From contig NC_135045.1 of NCBI RefSeq assembly GCF_051020975.1, positions 4,776,501 through 4,840,500 on the forward strand: a stretch of 64,000 nucleotides of DNA. Direction: 5' to 3'. The notes beneath the pieces were generated by a model. The model made no database searches, was not told the DNA's origin, and saw nothing but the letters and a program-made list of their open reading frames with translations. The position numbers and the translations under genes are program-made. Positions 39,100 to 48,491 of the stretch are shown here, one piece after another. This DNA is from Osmia lignaria lignaria. Its lineage: Eukaryota > Arthropoda > Insecta > Hymenoptera > Megachilidae. Position 1 is the stretch's first letter; the number at the start of each line of letters is the position of its first letter.

Positions 39100-39660
39100 C
39101 GCTAATGAGACGAATGAAATTCCAATGAAATTCCATCGCACATTTATCAGTGGCGGGTACGAAAGAGCGTTCGATCGATCATTCTTCAATTTAATATTAA
39201 TTTGCACGGGTAGAAACGAGTTGGACCCGCGAACGATCGATCAACGCGTCGCCAGAAGGTTTTTTCATTTCGCGGATGAGTAGGGGAAGAAAAGGAGAAA
39301 TGCGGGGAAAAGAAAAATCATGGGAAAGAACGAAAGAGAGTAACGATCATCAGGGGGACTAAAGGATACAAAGTAGACAGGAATGCGAAAGAAGAAGAAG
39401 AGGATCGTAAGAAGTAGTCGAATCGTCGTGATTAATCGGCGATGAACGAAGAAACACCGTCCGTACGGTGGCGGACTAATGAATGGCACGCGATGTATTC
39501 TATGGGAGCGTGCGCTTTCAAAAGTGATGATCCGAGAATAGCTAACGCAAATAGAATGGCTGCCTCTCCTCCCTATCTCGTTCGCAGATAATTCTTCCCC
39601 TGTGCTCTTCTTTCCTCGCGAACACCAAGCACGCGACCAATCACACCATCGCATACTGAG
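39100..39660. other. G+C island with purine-rich section
   Basis: CpG-bearing block containing a purine-rich section at about 39280-39410. The 129-codon frame on the - strand (39265-39654) translates to a Phe/Ser/Pro-rich low-complexity sequence and is probably compositional. Confidence 0.4.
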
Positions 39661-39725
39661 AAAGTCACTAAGTACATGTAAATACAGGGTGCTCGGATTA
39701 ACTTGCGACTGATCCCGTTATTTCT

Positions 39726-39830
39726 TTAACCCTTAAACGGCGGACCAGGGAGAAAGAAAGTCCCAATGTGTTTTATATCATTTTCATTTTCTAAATTTTC
39801 CACTGTTCCTTTAACAATTTTTCAAAAAAT
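39726..39830 (+). mobile_element. TTAA element family A, left end
   Basis: TTAACCCTTAAACGGCGGAC, then GGGAGAAAGAAAGTCCCAAT and TTCTAAATTTTCCACTGTTC match the left half of 45863-46042. The right end is not recognisable. It sits about 40 bp from a CAGGGTGCTC motif at 39685. Confidence 0.6.
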
Positions 39831-40386
39831 AAAATTTATTGTTAGTCACTTCTATAAAATATACAATGTCACATTAAAAGGATTAAACTAAACACATCAA
39901 AAAGTCTACTTATAGTTTTAAGAAAAGTTAAATTTTAAATTACCATAAGTTTTGTTGTTTGACGAATAATTTAAAAAAATTTATTTAAAAGAGAAATCAC
40001 AATATTTTATTACTTTCCTCGTAGATAGCCATGACTAAAGGGAGAAATTAATGGAACTGCAGATTTCTGTTTAAAAGCTTTACAGCACTAAATGAGAATA
40101 AAGTAATGGTGATAAATTGCTGAATAAATGAACAGCGGACTTCTTTCTCGTTCAAAATTTAAATGTTACATGCACTTCGTTGAGATTGAGAATATTTAAG
40201 ACGCTATTTACTATTTTCTTATAGAGCTTTCTACTAATTTATTTAGAAACTACGAAGGTGAAGTACTAATTTACATGGGAAAATCGTATATTTGCATATA
40301 ATATGTTTTGCAAAAGCTTCAAACAACTTTTCCTGTCAAAGCTTTGACGTTAATTGCAAAGGGGAAACTATTTTAACGATCAAATA

Positions 40387-40409
40387 CAAGTTCTTTATCA
40401 AAGAACTTG
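40387..40409. repeat. Perfect 10-bp hairpin
   Basis: CAAGTTCTTT, ATC, AAAGAACTTG. A short perfect inverted repeat in AT-rich intronic DNA; no evidence of function. Confidence 0.7.
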
Positions 40410-40950
40410 TGCAATTAAAAAATTCGAATTTTAACACAAAGTCGAAAATTTTAATTACAACACGTTCATATTTTTTGCTAAATTATTGCATACACATTTT
40501 CATTTATTTTCCTTCGAATATGTTTTTAAATTGAATTTTCTATCGAATATGTGGCAACTTTTCGATGAAAACAAATATTTTTTTAATTTCAAAGGCTACC
40601 ATAAAATAGCAGTTTATATTGCATGCAGCTTTATGGAAATATAAATCAACATTAATAAATAATTAAAAAATTGAAATATATATTTAAAAGCATAAAATCA
40701 TTTTATTGTGTAGTTATTGTGAGAAGTTTATTAAATTTCAAATAAATATGTGTAGTACAATGAACGTTGTAAATTTTGATACACAAAGCTATGAAATGAA
40801 TAAATACGACACGCTTTTATGTGAAATCGCCAATACCAAAATCAATAAAGAAACAATATTACAGATAAGCAAACTGTAATTTTCAATTATATGAAATTAA
40901 TAATAAAACTTGCCATAGTCGATGCATTACTCATTCAGTTGTCAGTGAAT

Positions 40951-41645
40951 TTAACCCTTTATTTCCTAATTGTTTTTATTTATTGAAAACAAATATTTCT
41001 TTAGAAAATAAAAAATACTTTAAACATTTATTTAAATGTCTCTAGAAACAGTTTCGATGAACCATTTTTTCAGACAAAACTTTTAATATACAACCGAATG
41101 GCGCACGCGTTTTAGCATCGATTTCCCATAACAAGTTTCTTAGATTTCAAATAATATTTCCTTGACACGTTAAACGCTTGTCTTAAGTCGGCGCAATTAT
41201 TACCGTCTTGTTATTCGTGCTCTTGCTGCGTTATTAAAACCCCTATTTGCATGCGTAAGTATATAAGCACACGTTCGAGGAACGATCGCCTTAAGGAAAC
41301 TTCGAAAGCTGTTACTTCGTAACATATAAGGTACACATAAGCTGCCTTATTGCGAAAAATACCGGAGCTTTCTTTCCCGTATCCTCTGAGAGCTATCGCG
41401 TTGAACGTAACACAATTTTCTATCGTTCTCATACACCGGAAGATAATTTTGAATGTTACAATGAAACTGGATATTTGTTGTAAGAAATATTGGAACAAAA
41501 ATAGGAAATTTCAAATTTGAAACTTTCAATTTACCACCTTACGTTATTAATAATATTTTTCTATTATTTTCTTTCTTTTATTCGAGGAAGTAGTGGTCGT
41601 TTCGTGGCAAGCGACTACAGTCGCCCTTAGTAACGAAAGGGTTAA
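40951..41645. mobile_element. Candidate 695-bp TTAA-bounded element
   Basis: Left TTAACCCTTTATTTCCTAAT and right end CTTAGTAACGAAAGGGTTAA are inverted over the first ten bases exactly and about 17 of 22 overall. GCGACTACAGTCGC, a small hairpin, lies just inside the right end. The interior has no transposase frame. The two ends could also belong to different elements. Confidence 0.45.
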
Positions 41646-42004
41646 ATTCATCGCGATATAATTAGATAAATATCAAGTACCGTTCGCATTCGTTCGATCA
41701 GAACCGTTTGAAACGAATGCCGATAATATCTCAGGATTTTGCATTTCAAGCGAATGAACTACGGTGGCGGCGAGCAACGTTCTACGGAAACGCAAATCCA
41801 ATTTCCGTTGAACGCAATGGTAATTGGTTAAATATCGAATGCCAAACCGCCTGATATCTAGCGCCATTTCTCTGTCTCCTCCCTTTCGACCGATAAATCC
41901 TTCGGTTGGTCTTGTTCTCTGAATGTGCACGCGTATTTTATTAAATTGTGCGATAAAGAATGGCCAATTATGTAGCAAGGAAAGTGTGACATAATTTGAT
42001 GACA

Positions 42005-42060
42005 CAAAAGCATCGTAAAATGGCATTTATGGTATATCAATTTGAAACTTAAAATTTAAT
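42005..42060 (+). repeat. Fragment related to the IPMK intron 1 foldback
   Basis: GGCATTTATGGTATATCAAT followed by TTGAAACTTAAAATTTAA parallels, in reverse, 62388-62416 (AAACTTTAAATTGATATGCC, then ATAAATA). A further relative is at 37130-37215. Confidence 0.5.
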
Positions 42061-42356
42061 GATGATAATTATATAAACGAATCATTGGTGATTATATCGT
42101 AAAATGACTGATTGCTAGTTGCAACAGTGGATAATAAGTATTTGTATTCTTTTGTATATTTTTAGTAGATAATTGTTAATTAGAAATTGTCCAATGTAAA
42201 AGTCTTCATATTGTAATTTCTATTTCAACACAGAAACAAAAAATATATTTCTCATTTAATGTGGTTCTAATTATTTGATTACTTAATGTAATAGTATATT
42301 TATATTAAACTATCTATTCTTAATTAACATCCTCACGTATTTAATTCTTATTTCAG

Positions 42357-42501
42357 GTATACAAAGACGGTGGTGGACTCTAGTTTAATGGCGCAACGGT
42401 ACAACCCTGAGTTTACGATAACGACAATGTCACCGACGACAACTTCCTACGGCAATGCGAACACTAGCGTGCTCATTGACCAATTGAGGCACATTAATCA
42501 G
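42357..42501 (+). CDS. Glypican (dally type), exon after the large intron
   Basis: Encodes 48 full codons after completing a Glu codon: YTKTVVDSSLMAQRYNPEF, a Thr/Ser-rich stretch, then VLIDQLRHINQ. The RYNPEF block corresponds to the motif after CWNG in glypicans, and IDQLRHINQ closely matches the IDKLKHINQ of human GPC3, which places the gene on the GPC3/GPC5/Dally branch. NTS in NANTSV is a possible N-glycosylation site. Acceptor TTATTTCAG, donor GTGAGT, ending in phase 0. The open frame runs past the donor for 31 codons with no resemblance to glypicans. Confidence 0.93.
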
Positions 42502-44139
42502 GTGAGTCCACGTCCAATTGTAATTTGTTCCTCAACTCAGCCTTGGCTAGCCTTGTTTCTGATTGAATTGTGTCTCTCGTTCACATCCTGTTTTTAACTT
42601 GCATTTCAAACCTACTGAGATGAACAATTCCTGAAATTTATTTAAACAATTTTCTTCATGTATCTTGAATTCTATTTGGTAGATTTAACAAATGGATTAA
42701 TTAATAGATAATATTATTCTGACAAGGGCTTATAATGAGTTTAAATACAAAATTCAAATAAGTTAAAAAAATTCTTATCTGTACTGTAATGAATTTTAAT
42801 GAAATTATTTTACATAATTATTTAAATTAAAATGACTTCAAGATTCAGCCTTCTTATAATTATAAATAAAGATATGGTCACTACTAATTAGTAAAATTTG
42901 AAGAACGTTATAAATAAATATACAATTCATTATCAGTGCAAGGTAAACGTACATAATTTAATAATTTAAATACATAAATAATGTATAATAATAAGTTGTA
43001 ACAGTTATTAGGAATTTCTATTCCAAATGCAAATTCTTACTGTCAACCCCAACTTGCTGCATAACACGGTAAGTCGGAACTGACAGTTCATTGTCTGAAG
43101 CCTGGCGACAGCAAAGGGTTAATAAGACATTTATCGTATGCTAATAGAAACAGATATTCCAGGAGATTTTCAAGTGCGAATGGGTAGCAATTAGTTTCGA
43201 AGTTAAATTAATCCGCGTAGCCGTGCGTAATACGTATGCACGTAATAAGGATTTCATTAATTACCGATTTCGCGAAGCGGAAACTTGTCTCGATCCGATT
43301 TGGTAAACGTAATATATCACTGAAGTCTGAAACAGATACCGTTTCAACAAATGGAGAAACTATTGGTACTCGCTACTTGACATTTCGATGATTAAATACC
43401 TATTACATAAATCCTGGATCTGATCTCAACCAGCCATTTTATATTAAAAATATTATTAAAGGATACCAGCCCGTTAAATAAATAAATTGATAAAATAAAA
43501 AAAAATAAAATTAAATGATTTATTTAGTTTTTTTTTCATGAAACTTCAAGCTTTAAATTGATACAGAATAAGCGTTATTTTTCAGTACCTTTATATCATC
43601 AAATTATGTCAGAATTTCAGTATTTCAAAATCGATCACTTGATTTACAAGAATCTATAATCATTAAATTATTGATTACAATTATTAGATATAAGTTTAAT
43701 ATCATTTGTTCGGATACCTTCTAACACGTACCAGCGCGTTAATTCGCGTGTCAAGAAATCAGCCTGGCCACTTCTGGTTGTTGCGTGTGCAACACCTGCA
43801 CACCTGTCAACTGCAGACATATCGCACCTGTGTAATCCAATTTAAAGTCGTACAGAATCAAAAGAAGAAACGATACGCGTGACAATGTGCGAACTCATGA
43901 ATGATTTATGAATGAGATAACGTTGCATACTCAAACATCGTTATTCTGTCTCCATTTTTTTTTTCATTTTGCTTTTTAAAATAAATGTTCGTTTCTTTTT
44001 ATGATCCAGAGTTATTCGTGGAATTGAGCATATATTATACTTACGTGGAATGTAGAAAATGTGAAAAGAAAAGTATGAAAATACATGTTATTCGTAAGCA
44101 ATAATGCAATATATGTATATAATATATTAACACATGAAC

Positions 44140-44265
44140 AATATTGTAACTAATTTATGCTAGACTTAGGTATTTAAGGTATTTCAAACCAAACGTCAAG
44201 AAATGTAGAATTACATTGTTTTATTTTTTATTATATGTTTGTATTGTAATTGCAAAACGCGATTA
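44140..44265 (+). repeat. Internally deleted relative of the element at 18494
   Basis: ATTGTAACTAATTTATGCTA, then CAAGAAATGTAGAATTACA and GTTTGTATTGTAATTGCAAA match 18584-18860 in order, but with most of the middle missing. The ends are not preserved. Confidence 0.55.
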
Positions 44266-44309
44266 ACTTGTATGGGGGAGCCTTCCACCATTTGCCTTTC
44301 GTTTTGAGA

Positions 44310-44475
44310 GAACCTAAGTAGAACCCATAGAGAATCCCTAAAGTCCAAGTTAAGCCTATCTTAGGCTCTCCCTAGGACCTAGACTCTTCCTAGGTTCAAA
44401 GGTCTTCTTAGCTCCTAAGTTCTCCCACCAAGGCTTTACATGGGTTCTCCATAGGTTCTTCCTAGGTTCTATCAA
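44310..44475. repeat. Degenerate CCTAGG/GGTTCT-rich repeat
   Basis: TCTCCCTAGGACCTAG, TTCCTAGGTTC, CTCCTAAGTTCTC, GGGTTCTCCATAGGTTCTTC and CTAGGTTCT follow one another, forming a simple-sequence region of about 165 bp with a poorly kept unit of around 10-20 bp. The composition is unlike its surroundings. Confidence 0.55.
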
Positions 44476-45497
44476 AATCAAAGGTAAATGGTGAGAAACT
44501 CCTACCCCTATATTTATTTTTAACCAAAAGAAGTCTACATTGCACGCAAGTGTACATATATAATGTATTTTAAAAACTCTTAAAAAATTCTTCTAAATAA
44601 AAGAAAAAGTCACATCAAAGTCAAACAAAATGTACAGACAGAATTTCCTCAAAAATAAATTATCAAACTTCATTAATATATGTATAAGACACTAATCAAA
44701 TTTGACATTTCTCATCAATATTCATACAAATAACTAATGAATTATTCTCCAAATATATAATTAAATCTGTCTTAAAGTTCATGACATATTGGCACAAATA
44801 AAAATGTATAATTGGATTTAAAAAAAAAATTACATTCATATTCATGTATCTATAATTAATTAAAAAAAAATGATGTGTCCTATTTAACAACTTCCACATG
44901 AAATATTTATTTTTAGATTAATAACGCGTATGTATTTGGCAAACATAGTGATATGCACAGTGATATGTACTTTTTGTGAATAATTGCACATATAACTCGT
45001 GTCTCTTTTTTACTTTGTTTATATTGGACAGCTATCTGACGCAAATGAACTGGTACGTTGAGATTGCACATTGCGGAGAGCGCAATTAAACGATTTAATT
45101 ACCCTGACACTTTCAATAGCGCGGTTAACGTTACGATAATCGTTGGATTCCGAATATACGCGGATTCAAATTGTTATCGTATCGAAATTTACTTTATTCG
45201 ACAAAAAGGATTCGAATAATTGTCGATCGAAAGGTTTAAACGAGTGGAAGGTAAACAGAAATTTAGTAAAAAAATTTTTATTTTATATAACCATTCTAAA
45301 GAAACCCAATGCTCCTTTTAATGAGGATGAATAATTGCTGTATGATGAGTCAATAACAATGAACAATGAATTAATTGCTCTTCTTCTTAGAAATTGTATA
45401 TTTTACATTCAACAAAAAATTATGTTATATAAACAATCGAATCGCCCAAAGCTATTGGAACAAGAATTATAAAGTCTTTTTTCACTTTTTTTTCCAG

Positions 45498-45708
45498 ATT
45501 TTGCAGTCTCAATTGGCGGCAGCGCCTGACAGTGGAATCCTGCTCGCCGACGAAGCCTTGGATGGTTCAGGAAGTGGTGACAGGCCAATTTGGAGGAAGA
45601 ATAACAAAGGAGACGGCATCGATAACGATGACGAGGACGTGCATGGTTACGATCGCGACGACGAAGAGGCCTCTGGATCAGGAATGGGCCCACCAGGAGT
45701 TACACCAG
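45498..45708 (+). CDS. Glypican (dally type), stalk exon with GAG sites
   Basis: Encodes 70 codons plus one base: ILQSQLAAAPDSGILLADE, then DGSGSGD, a strongly acidic Asp-rich run, and EEASGSGMGPPGVTP. The two Ser-Gly repeats beside acidic residues are the expected attachment sites for heparan-sulphate chains in the membrane-proximal stalk of glypicans. The sequence is less conserved than the core, but its position, phase and composition fit; GPC3 also carries a paired acidic/Ser-Gly stalk here. Acceptor TTTCCAG after a T-run, donor GTATGC at 45709. The exon ends in phase 1, G of a codon completed by the next exon. Confidence 0.92.
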
Positions 45709-45862
45709 GTATGCTTTGGAAGTCTTTCTTTCTATCATTGAATTTTTCCTGCTAAAATTGTGAAAATTTTCTATTTCCATTATTTTGTCTATCTTCTGTG
45801 TAAAGTAACGTATACAATGACCCTTTGCCTAAAAAAGTAAGGAATACAATATAACGCGTTTC

Positions 45863-46042
45863 TTAATCCTCGGATGACGGACCATGGAGAGAACCCCAAT
45901 TTGATTTTCTAAATTTTACACTGTTCCAATATATCAAACCCTTTCGTTTAAAAATGATACATTTGTCTTTAAATTAATGTTCTTATATATGTTTTATACG
46001 TTTGGATCAAAATTGACCCAGGCTCCGCTGTCCAAGTGTTAA
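45863..46042 (+). mobile_element. TTAA-bounded MITE, family A, copy A6 (complete)
   Basis: 180 bp from TTAATCCTCGGATGACGGAC to CCGCTGTCCAAGTGTTAA. Over the outer 25 bases the two ends agree, inverted, at 17 positions. The interior has the family run (GAGAGAACCCCAATTTGATT, TTCTAAATTTTACACTGTTC) and the palindrome-like GGATCAAAATTGACCC at 46004-46019. Piggybac-type origin is inferred from TTAA and the ends. No coding sequence, so mobility would have depended on a transposase elsewhere. Confidence 0.75.
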
Positions 46043-46201
46043 ATAATAAAATATAATGATTTTTCGTAGCCCAAATACTTTTTGTACCGGATAGAATTGT
46101 AGTTTATCGTGCAAGAAATGCATTATATTTTATTTCCTACTTTTTAAGAAAAGGATCAATCATTCCATAGGAATCGATAACCGTATACGTAACCCTTTTC
46201 A

Positions 46202-46386
46202 CAGTAGATTCTTATTATATTTCCACATAAACGATTTGGCCTACACACAAATTTTCAAACATACCAGTGCCACTCTACTAAAATAATACACTTCCATCTC
46301 TTTTTCCCCTCCATCTGAAAGTTCAGAAGCTTTACAAATTTCCCGCCTTTACTCCCGTTCCGCGGCAATATAACGAGAGCCCACAG
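46202..46386 (+). mobile_element. MITE with CAGTAGA inverted ends, copy 2
   Basis: Opens CAGTAGATTCTTATTATATT and closes GCAATATAACGAGAGCCCAC, matching the copy at 28855-29050 at both ends and through the interior (ACGATTTGGCC, CACAAATTTTC, AGTGCCACTCTAC). The ends are more diverged than in copy 1. It ends about 145 bp before the terminal glypican exon. Confidence 0.7.
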
Positions 46387-46530
46387 CAACTATCCTCAAT
46401 TTCTGTTGGACACCCTCGTTCCTAACATTTGCAATCAAGTCTATTCAAGGAAACAATGCATTATCATCTCTTTTATCGAAGCAGAAATGACCTCGACAGA
46501 ATTGAAAGCGAACGACGCGTTTTGTTTCAG

Positions 46531-46640
46531 ATCCGATGCTGAACACGAATCGCGACAAGCCAATCGCAGCCGGTTCATCGAACGTTCTCGCGTCGTCGAT
46601 CGTGTTTGCGATCGCGTTCGCGGTACCCGTGATCGCTTAA
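46531..46640 (+). CDS. Glypican (dally type), terminal exon with GPI-anchor signal
   Basis: The last exon completes an Asp codon and adds 35 codons and TAA at 46638-46640. The translation is DPMLNTNRDKPIAAGSS followed by NVLASSIVFAIAFAVPVIA. A small-residue region (AAGSS), suitable for the omega cleavage site, followed by an uncharged hydrophobic tail running to the very C-terminus is the classical GPI-attachment signal, expected of every glypican. The acceptor is CGTTTTGTTTCAG, and the frame joins exactly to the phase-1 end at 45708. The exon is too short to show as a normal open frame, and a different longer frame overlaps it. The four exons in the window total 747 bases, 248 residues. Confidence 0.88.
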
Positions 46641-48491
46641 GCTTCATGAAAATCGAGCGTGAAAGAAGGGAAACGACGTTTCGACGAGCCGCGACCTAGA
46701 CGTAGACAAACGAGTTTGGAGCCCGCGTCGGCGAACAGGATGATCCTGCTCGACACGAGGGAACCGATCCTCATCCGGATCGTACGAAATCTGCTTGATA
46801 GGTATTTTACCGTGTCGCCGCGACTTCCCATAGAAACAGCTGGAGATCTGTTTTCGTCGCTCGTCGCTGAGAATCGTGAACGCCGTTGTGCCGATCGATC
46901 GAACGGAAAGACTGTTTTTCGTAATAGAATCGTTTTACGCGAACGGACAATTGATTCCTAGGCTATAAAGAAAAAAAAAAAAAAAGAAAGAAAGAAAGAA
47001 AAAAAAAATGAAAATCAGTACGTGCGAGGATAAAAGATCGTTGGATCGTTTCTTAGCGGCCAGTCGTGCCTAGCTTCTAACGGCCTAACGACGCGTTTAT
47101 CGTCGACGAGTGGAAGCTTCGAGGAACAACGGGGGAGAGACCGGGCTCTTGTTGTACATTTTGTTGCTCGTGAACGAGGATGGAGAGAAATTTATGTATA
47201 AAAAAACTCTAGAAAAATCGTCTGAACCCCTGCTCCACGAAGAAAGAACGATAGGGTAAGAATCGTCGAAGAACGATATAGATTCCTGAAAAGGAAGAAA
47301 GTCCTGTTTATCGAAGAATACTGGTGGAATTCGAGGAACAAGAGGGGGACATGCGTTCTACGAAATTGAAAGTAATTAGACAAAATTTTCAGAGGATGAT
47401 CCTCGTAGAGAGCTGGAATGTTGTGTACCGTCTCGTTGGATGATCGAATGGTATTACCTGCTGGAGATAAAATTAACTTCACACCGTTTGTCTATGTTAT
47501 TAGCAGTGACTGATGATACGTTGCCATATTAACGAAATAGAGATACAAAGGGATTATTGGCCAGACGCGAATTGTAACCCGCGCGTTTGACCGAACCGCG
47601 CGGTCCGTATTTATTAAATCGCGTACAGAAAGAAAGAGTTTGGATACACTCGTTCGATCGTTGGATGATTGGGGAGGGAGAAACGACCATCCGAACCTCG
47701 AGCAATAATCGTGCATCGTTGATACGCACACTCGTTTCGCTGTGAACATTACCGAGAGGATGAGAGAATCGGCATCGAAGTCAAAGTGTTTTTTATTTTT
47801 CCGATGGAGAGAAGTTTCCCTCCGGTTTCCGTTTCGGTGGCTTTTTAATAATTCAAAGGGACTCCGACTACTGTGCCTCGCGTTCAACGCTATTCTTCGT
47901 CGACGCGTTACGATGTATAGTTTGACGCGAAGGTATAGGGCGGTCGTGAATTATAGCATCGATTCGAGCTGCGGTGGTGCGCGTCTTGGATCGTTTTCTA
48001 AGTGCTATACGGCACTTAATTTTAACCCTTTAGGTATCGTGGGCTCATGAACGCATCAATTTAGTAATTGGCACGTTCAGTTGTTGAAAGTATTTAAATA
48101 AGAACTACGTATAGCGTTTTTGGCAGCTCACGATAATAGCGGAAGGGTTAAATCTGACGACCGCGCTATATCTCCGATCTGACTATACTGGCGACGCAAA
48201 GCGTCCTCCTTCGTCACGCATGCCATACCGCAAAAGCTAACTGCCAAAACGCCGATTGAGCGAGGCTCGATTTTAGAGACTTTTATACTGGAGGCAAGCT
48301 TCCAGAGCAGACGTGGGCAATTCGATGCCCATAGGTTTGGTATGAGCATCTGGGCAATCGCTTCGGGGCAATGTTTTATATTAGAAGTGGCGGGAACGAG
48401 ACCGATGTGTTATTCTTAATACAACGCTGTTGTTCTTCTGTTTCGTGCAAAAACTAACGCGTTTCATTGGCTATTTTCATAATTGAATAAA
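46641..48491 (+). other. Probable glypican 3' UTR and downstream region
   Basis: No exon seen. The first AATAAA on the + strand after the stop is at 48486-48491, and another follows near 48672, so the 3' UTR may be about 1.8 kb; this is inferred from signals alone. The stretch is G+C-rich from 46640 to 47170 and 47500 to 48000, with an A-rich, GAAA-containing microsatellite at about 46970-47008. Overlapping frames on both strands (for example 46659-46961 and 47492-47887) look compositional. Confidence 0.4.
48022..48151. mobile_element. 130-bp TTAA-bounded MITE, family C
   Basis: TTAACCCTTTAGGTATCGTG at the left; the right end, ACGATAATAGCGGAAGGGTTAA, inverts to TTAACCCTTCCGCTATTATC. The first nine bases are identical, and TCGTGGGCT versus TCGTGAGCT pair slightly further in. 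Both outer sides carry TTAA. No coding capacity. If the 3' UTR extends to 48486 the element lies inside the glypican transcript. Confidence 0.75.

Larger units (their letters stand above)
18417..42356 (+). other. Large glypican intron (23.9 kb)
   Basis: Bounded by GTGAGT at 18417 and TTATTTCAG at 42348-42356; joining GA to G restores a Glu codon followed by YTKTVV, and the frame continues. No other gene was recognised inside on either strand. It contains several small inverted-repeat elements, G+C islands and purine- or pyrimidine-rich tracts, listed separately. Long introns in developmental genes often hold enhancers, so the islands near 20240, 24640, 30340, 33170, 37280 and 39100 are candidates. 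Confidence 0.85.
42502..45497 (+). other. Glypican intron (3.0 kb)
   Basis: Bounded by GTGAGT at 42502 and TTTTTTTTCCAG ending at 45497, in phase 0. Holds a lone AAAGGGTTAA end at 43113-43122, a repeat related to 18494 at 44140-44265 and a CCTAGG-rich degenerate repeat at 44310-44475. No nested gene seen. Confidence 0.85.
45709..46530 (+). other. Last glypican intron (822 bp)
   Basis: Bounded by GTATGC and TTTTGTTTCAG. About 365 of its 822 bases are two small transposon-like elements (45863-46042 and 46202-46386), so much of the intron consists of insertions. Confidence 0.85.

Noticed and set aside
39265..39654. 129-codon frame on the - strand, starting MRWCDWSRAWCSRGKKSTGE
   Set aside because: Low-complexity Phe/Ser/Pro-rich translation in a purine-rich G+C island, no splice partners, no family resemblance.
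46406..46961. Overlapping + frames 46406-46699 and 46659-46961
   Set aside because: They are in different frames from the GPI exon and lie in its G+C-rich surroundings.
47396..47526. Alternative glypican terminal exon after ATTTTCAG at 47396 (starts with acidic DDPRRELE)
   Set aside because: Open for 44 codons, but the C-terminus is not a hydrophobic GPI tail; the exon at 46531 fits far better.
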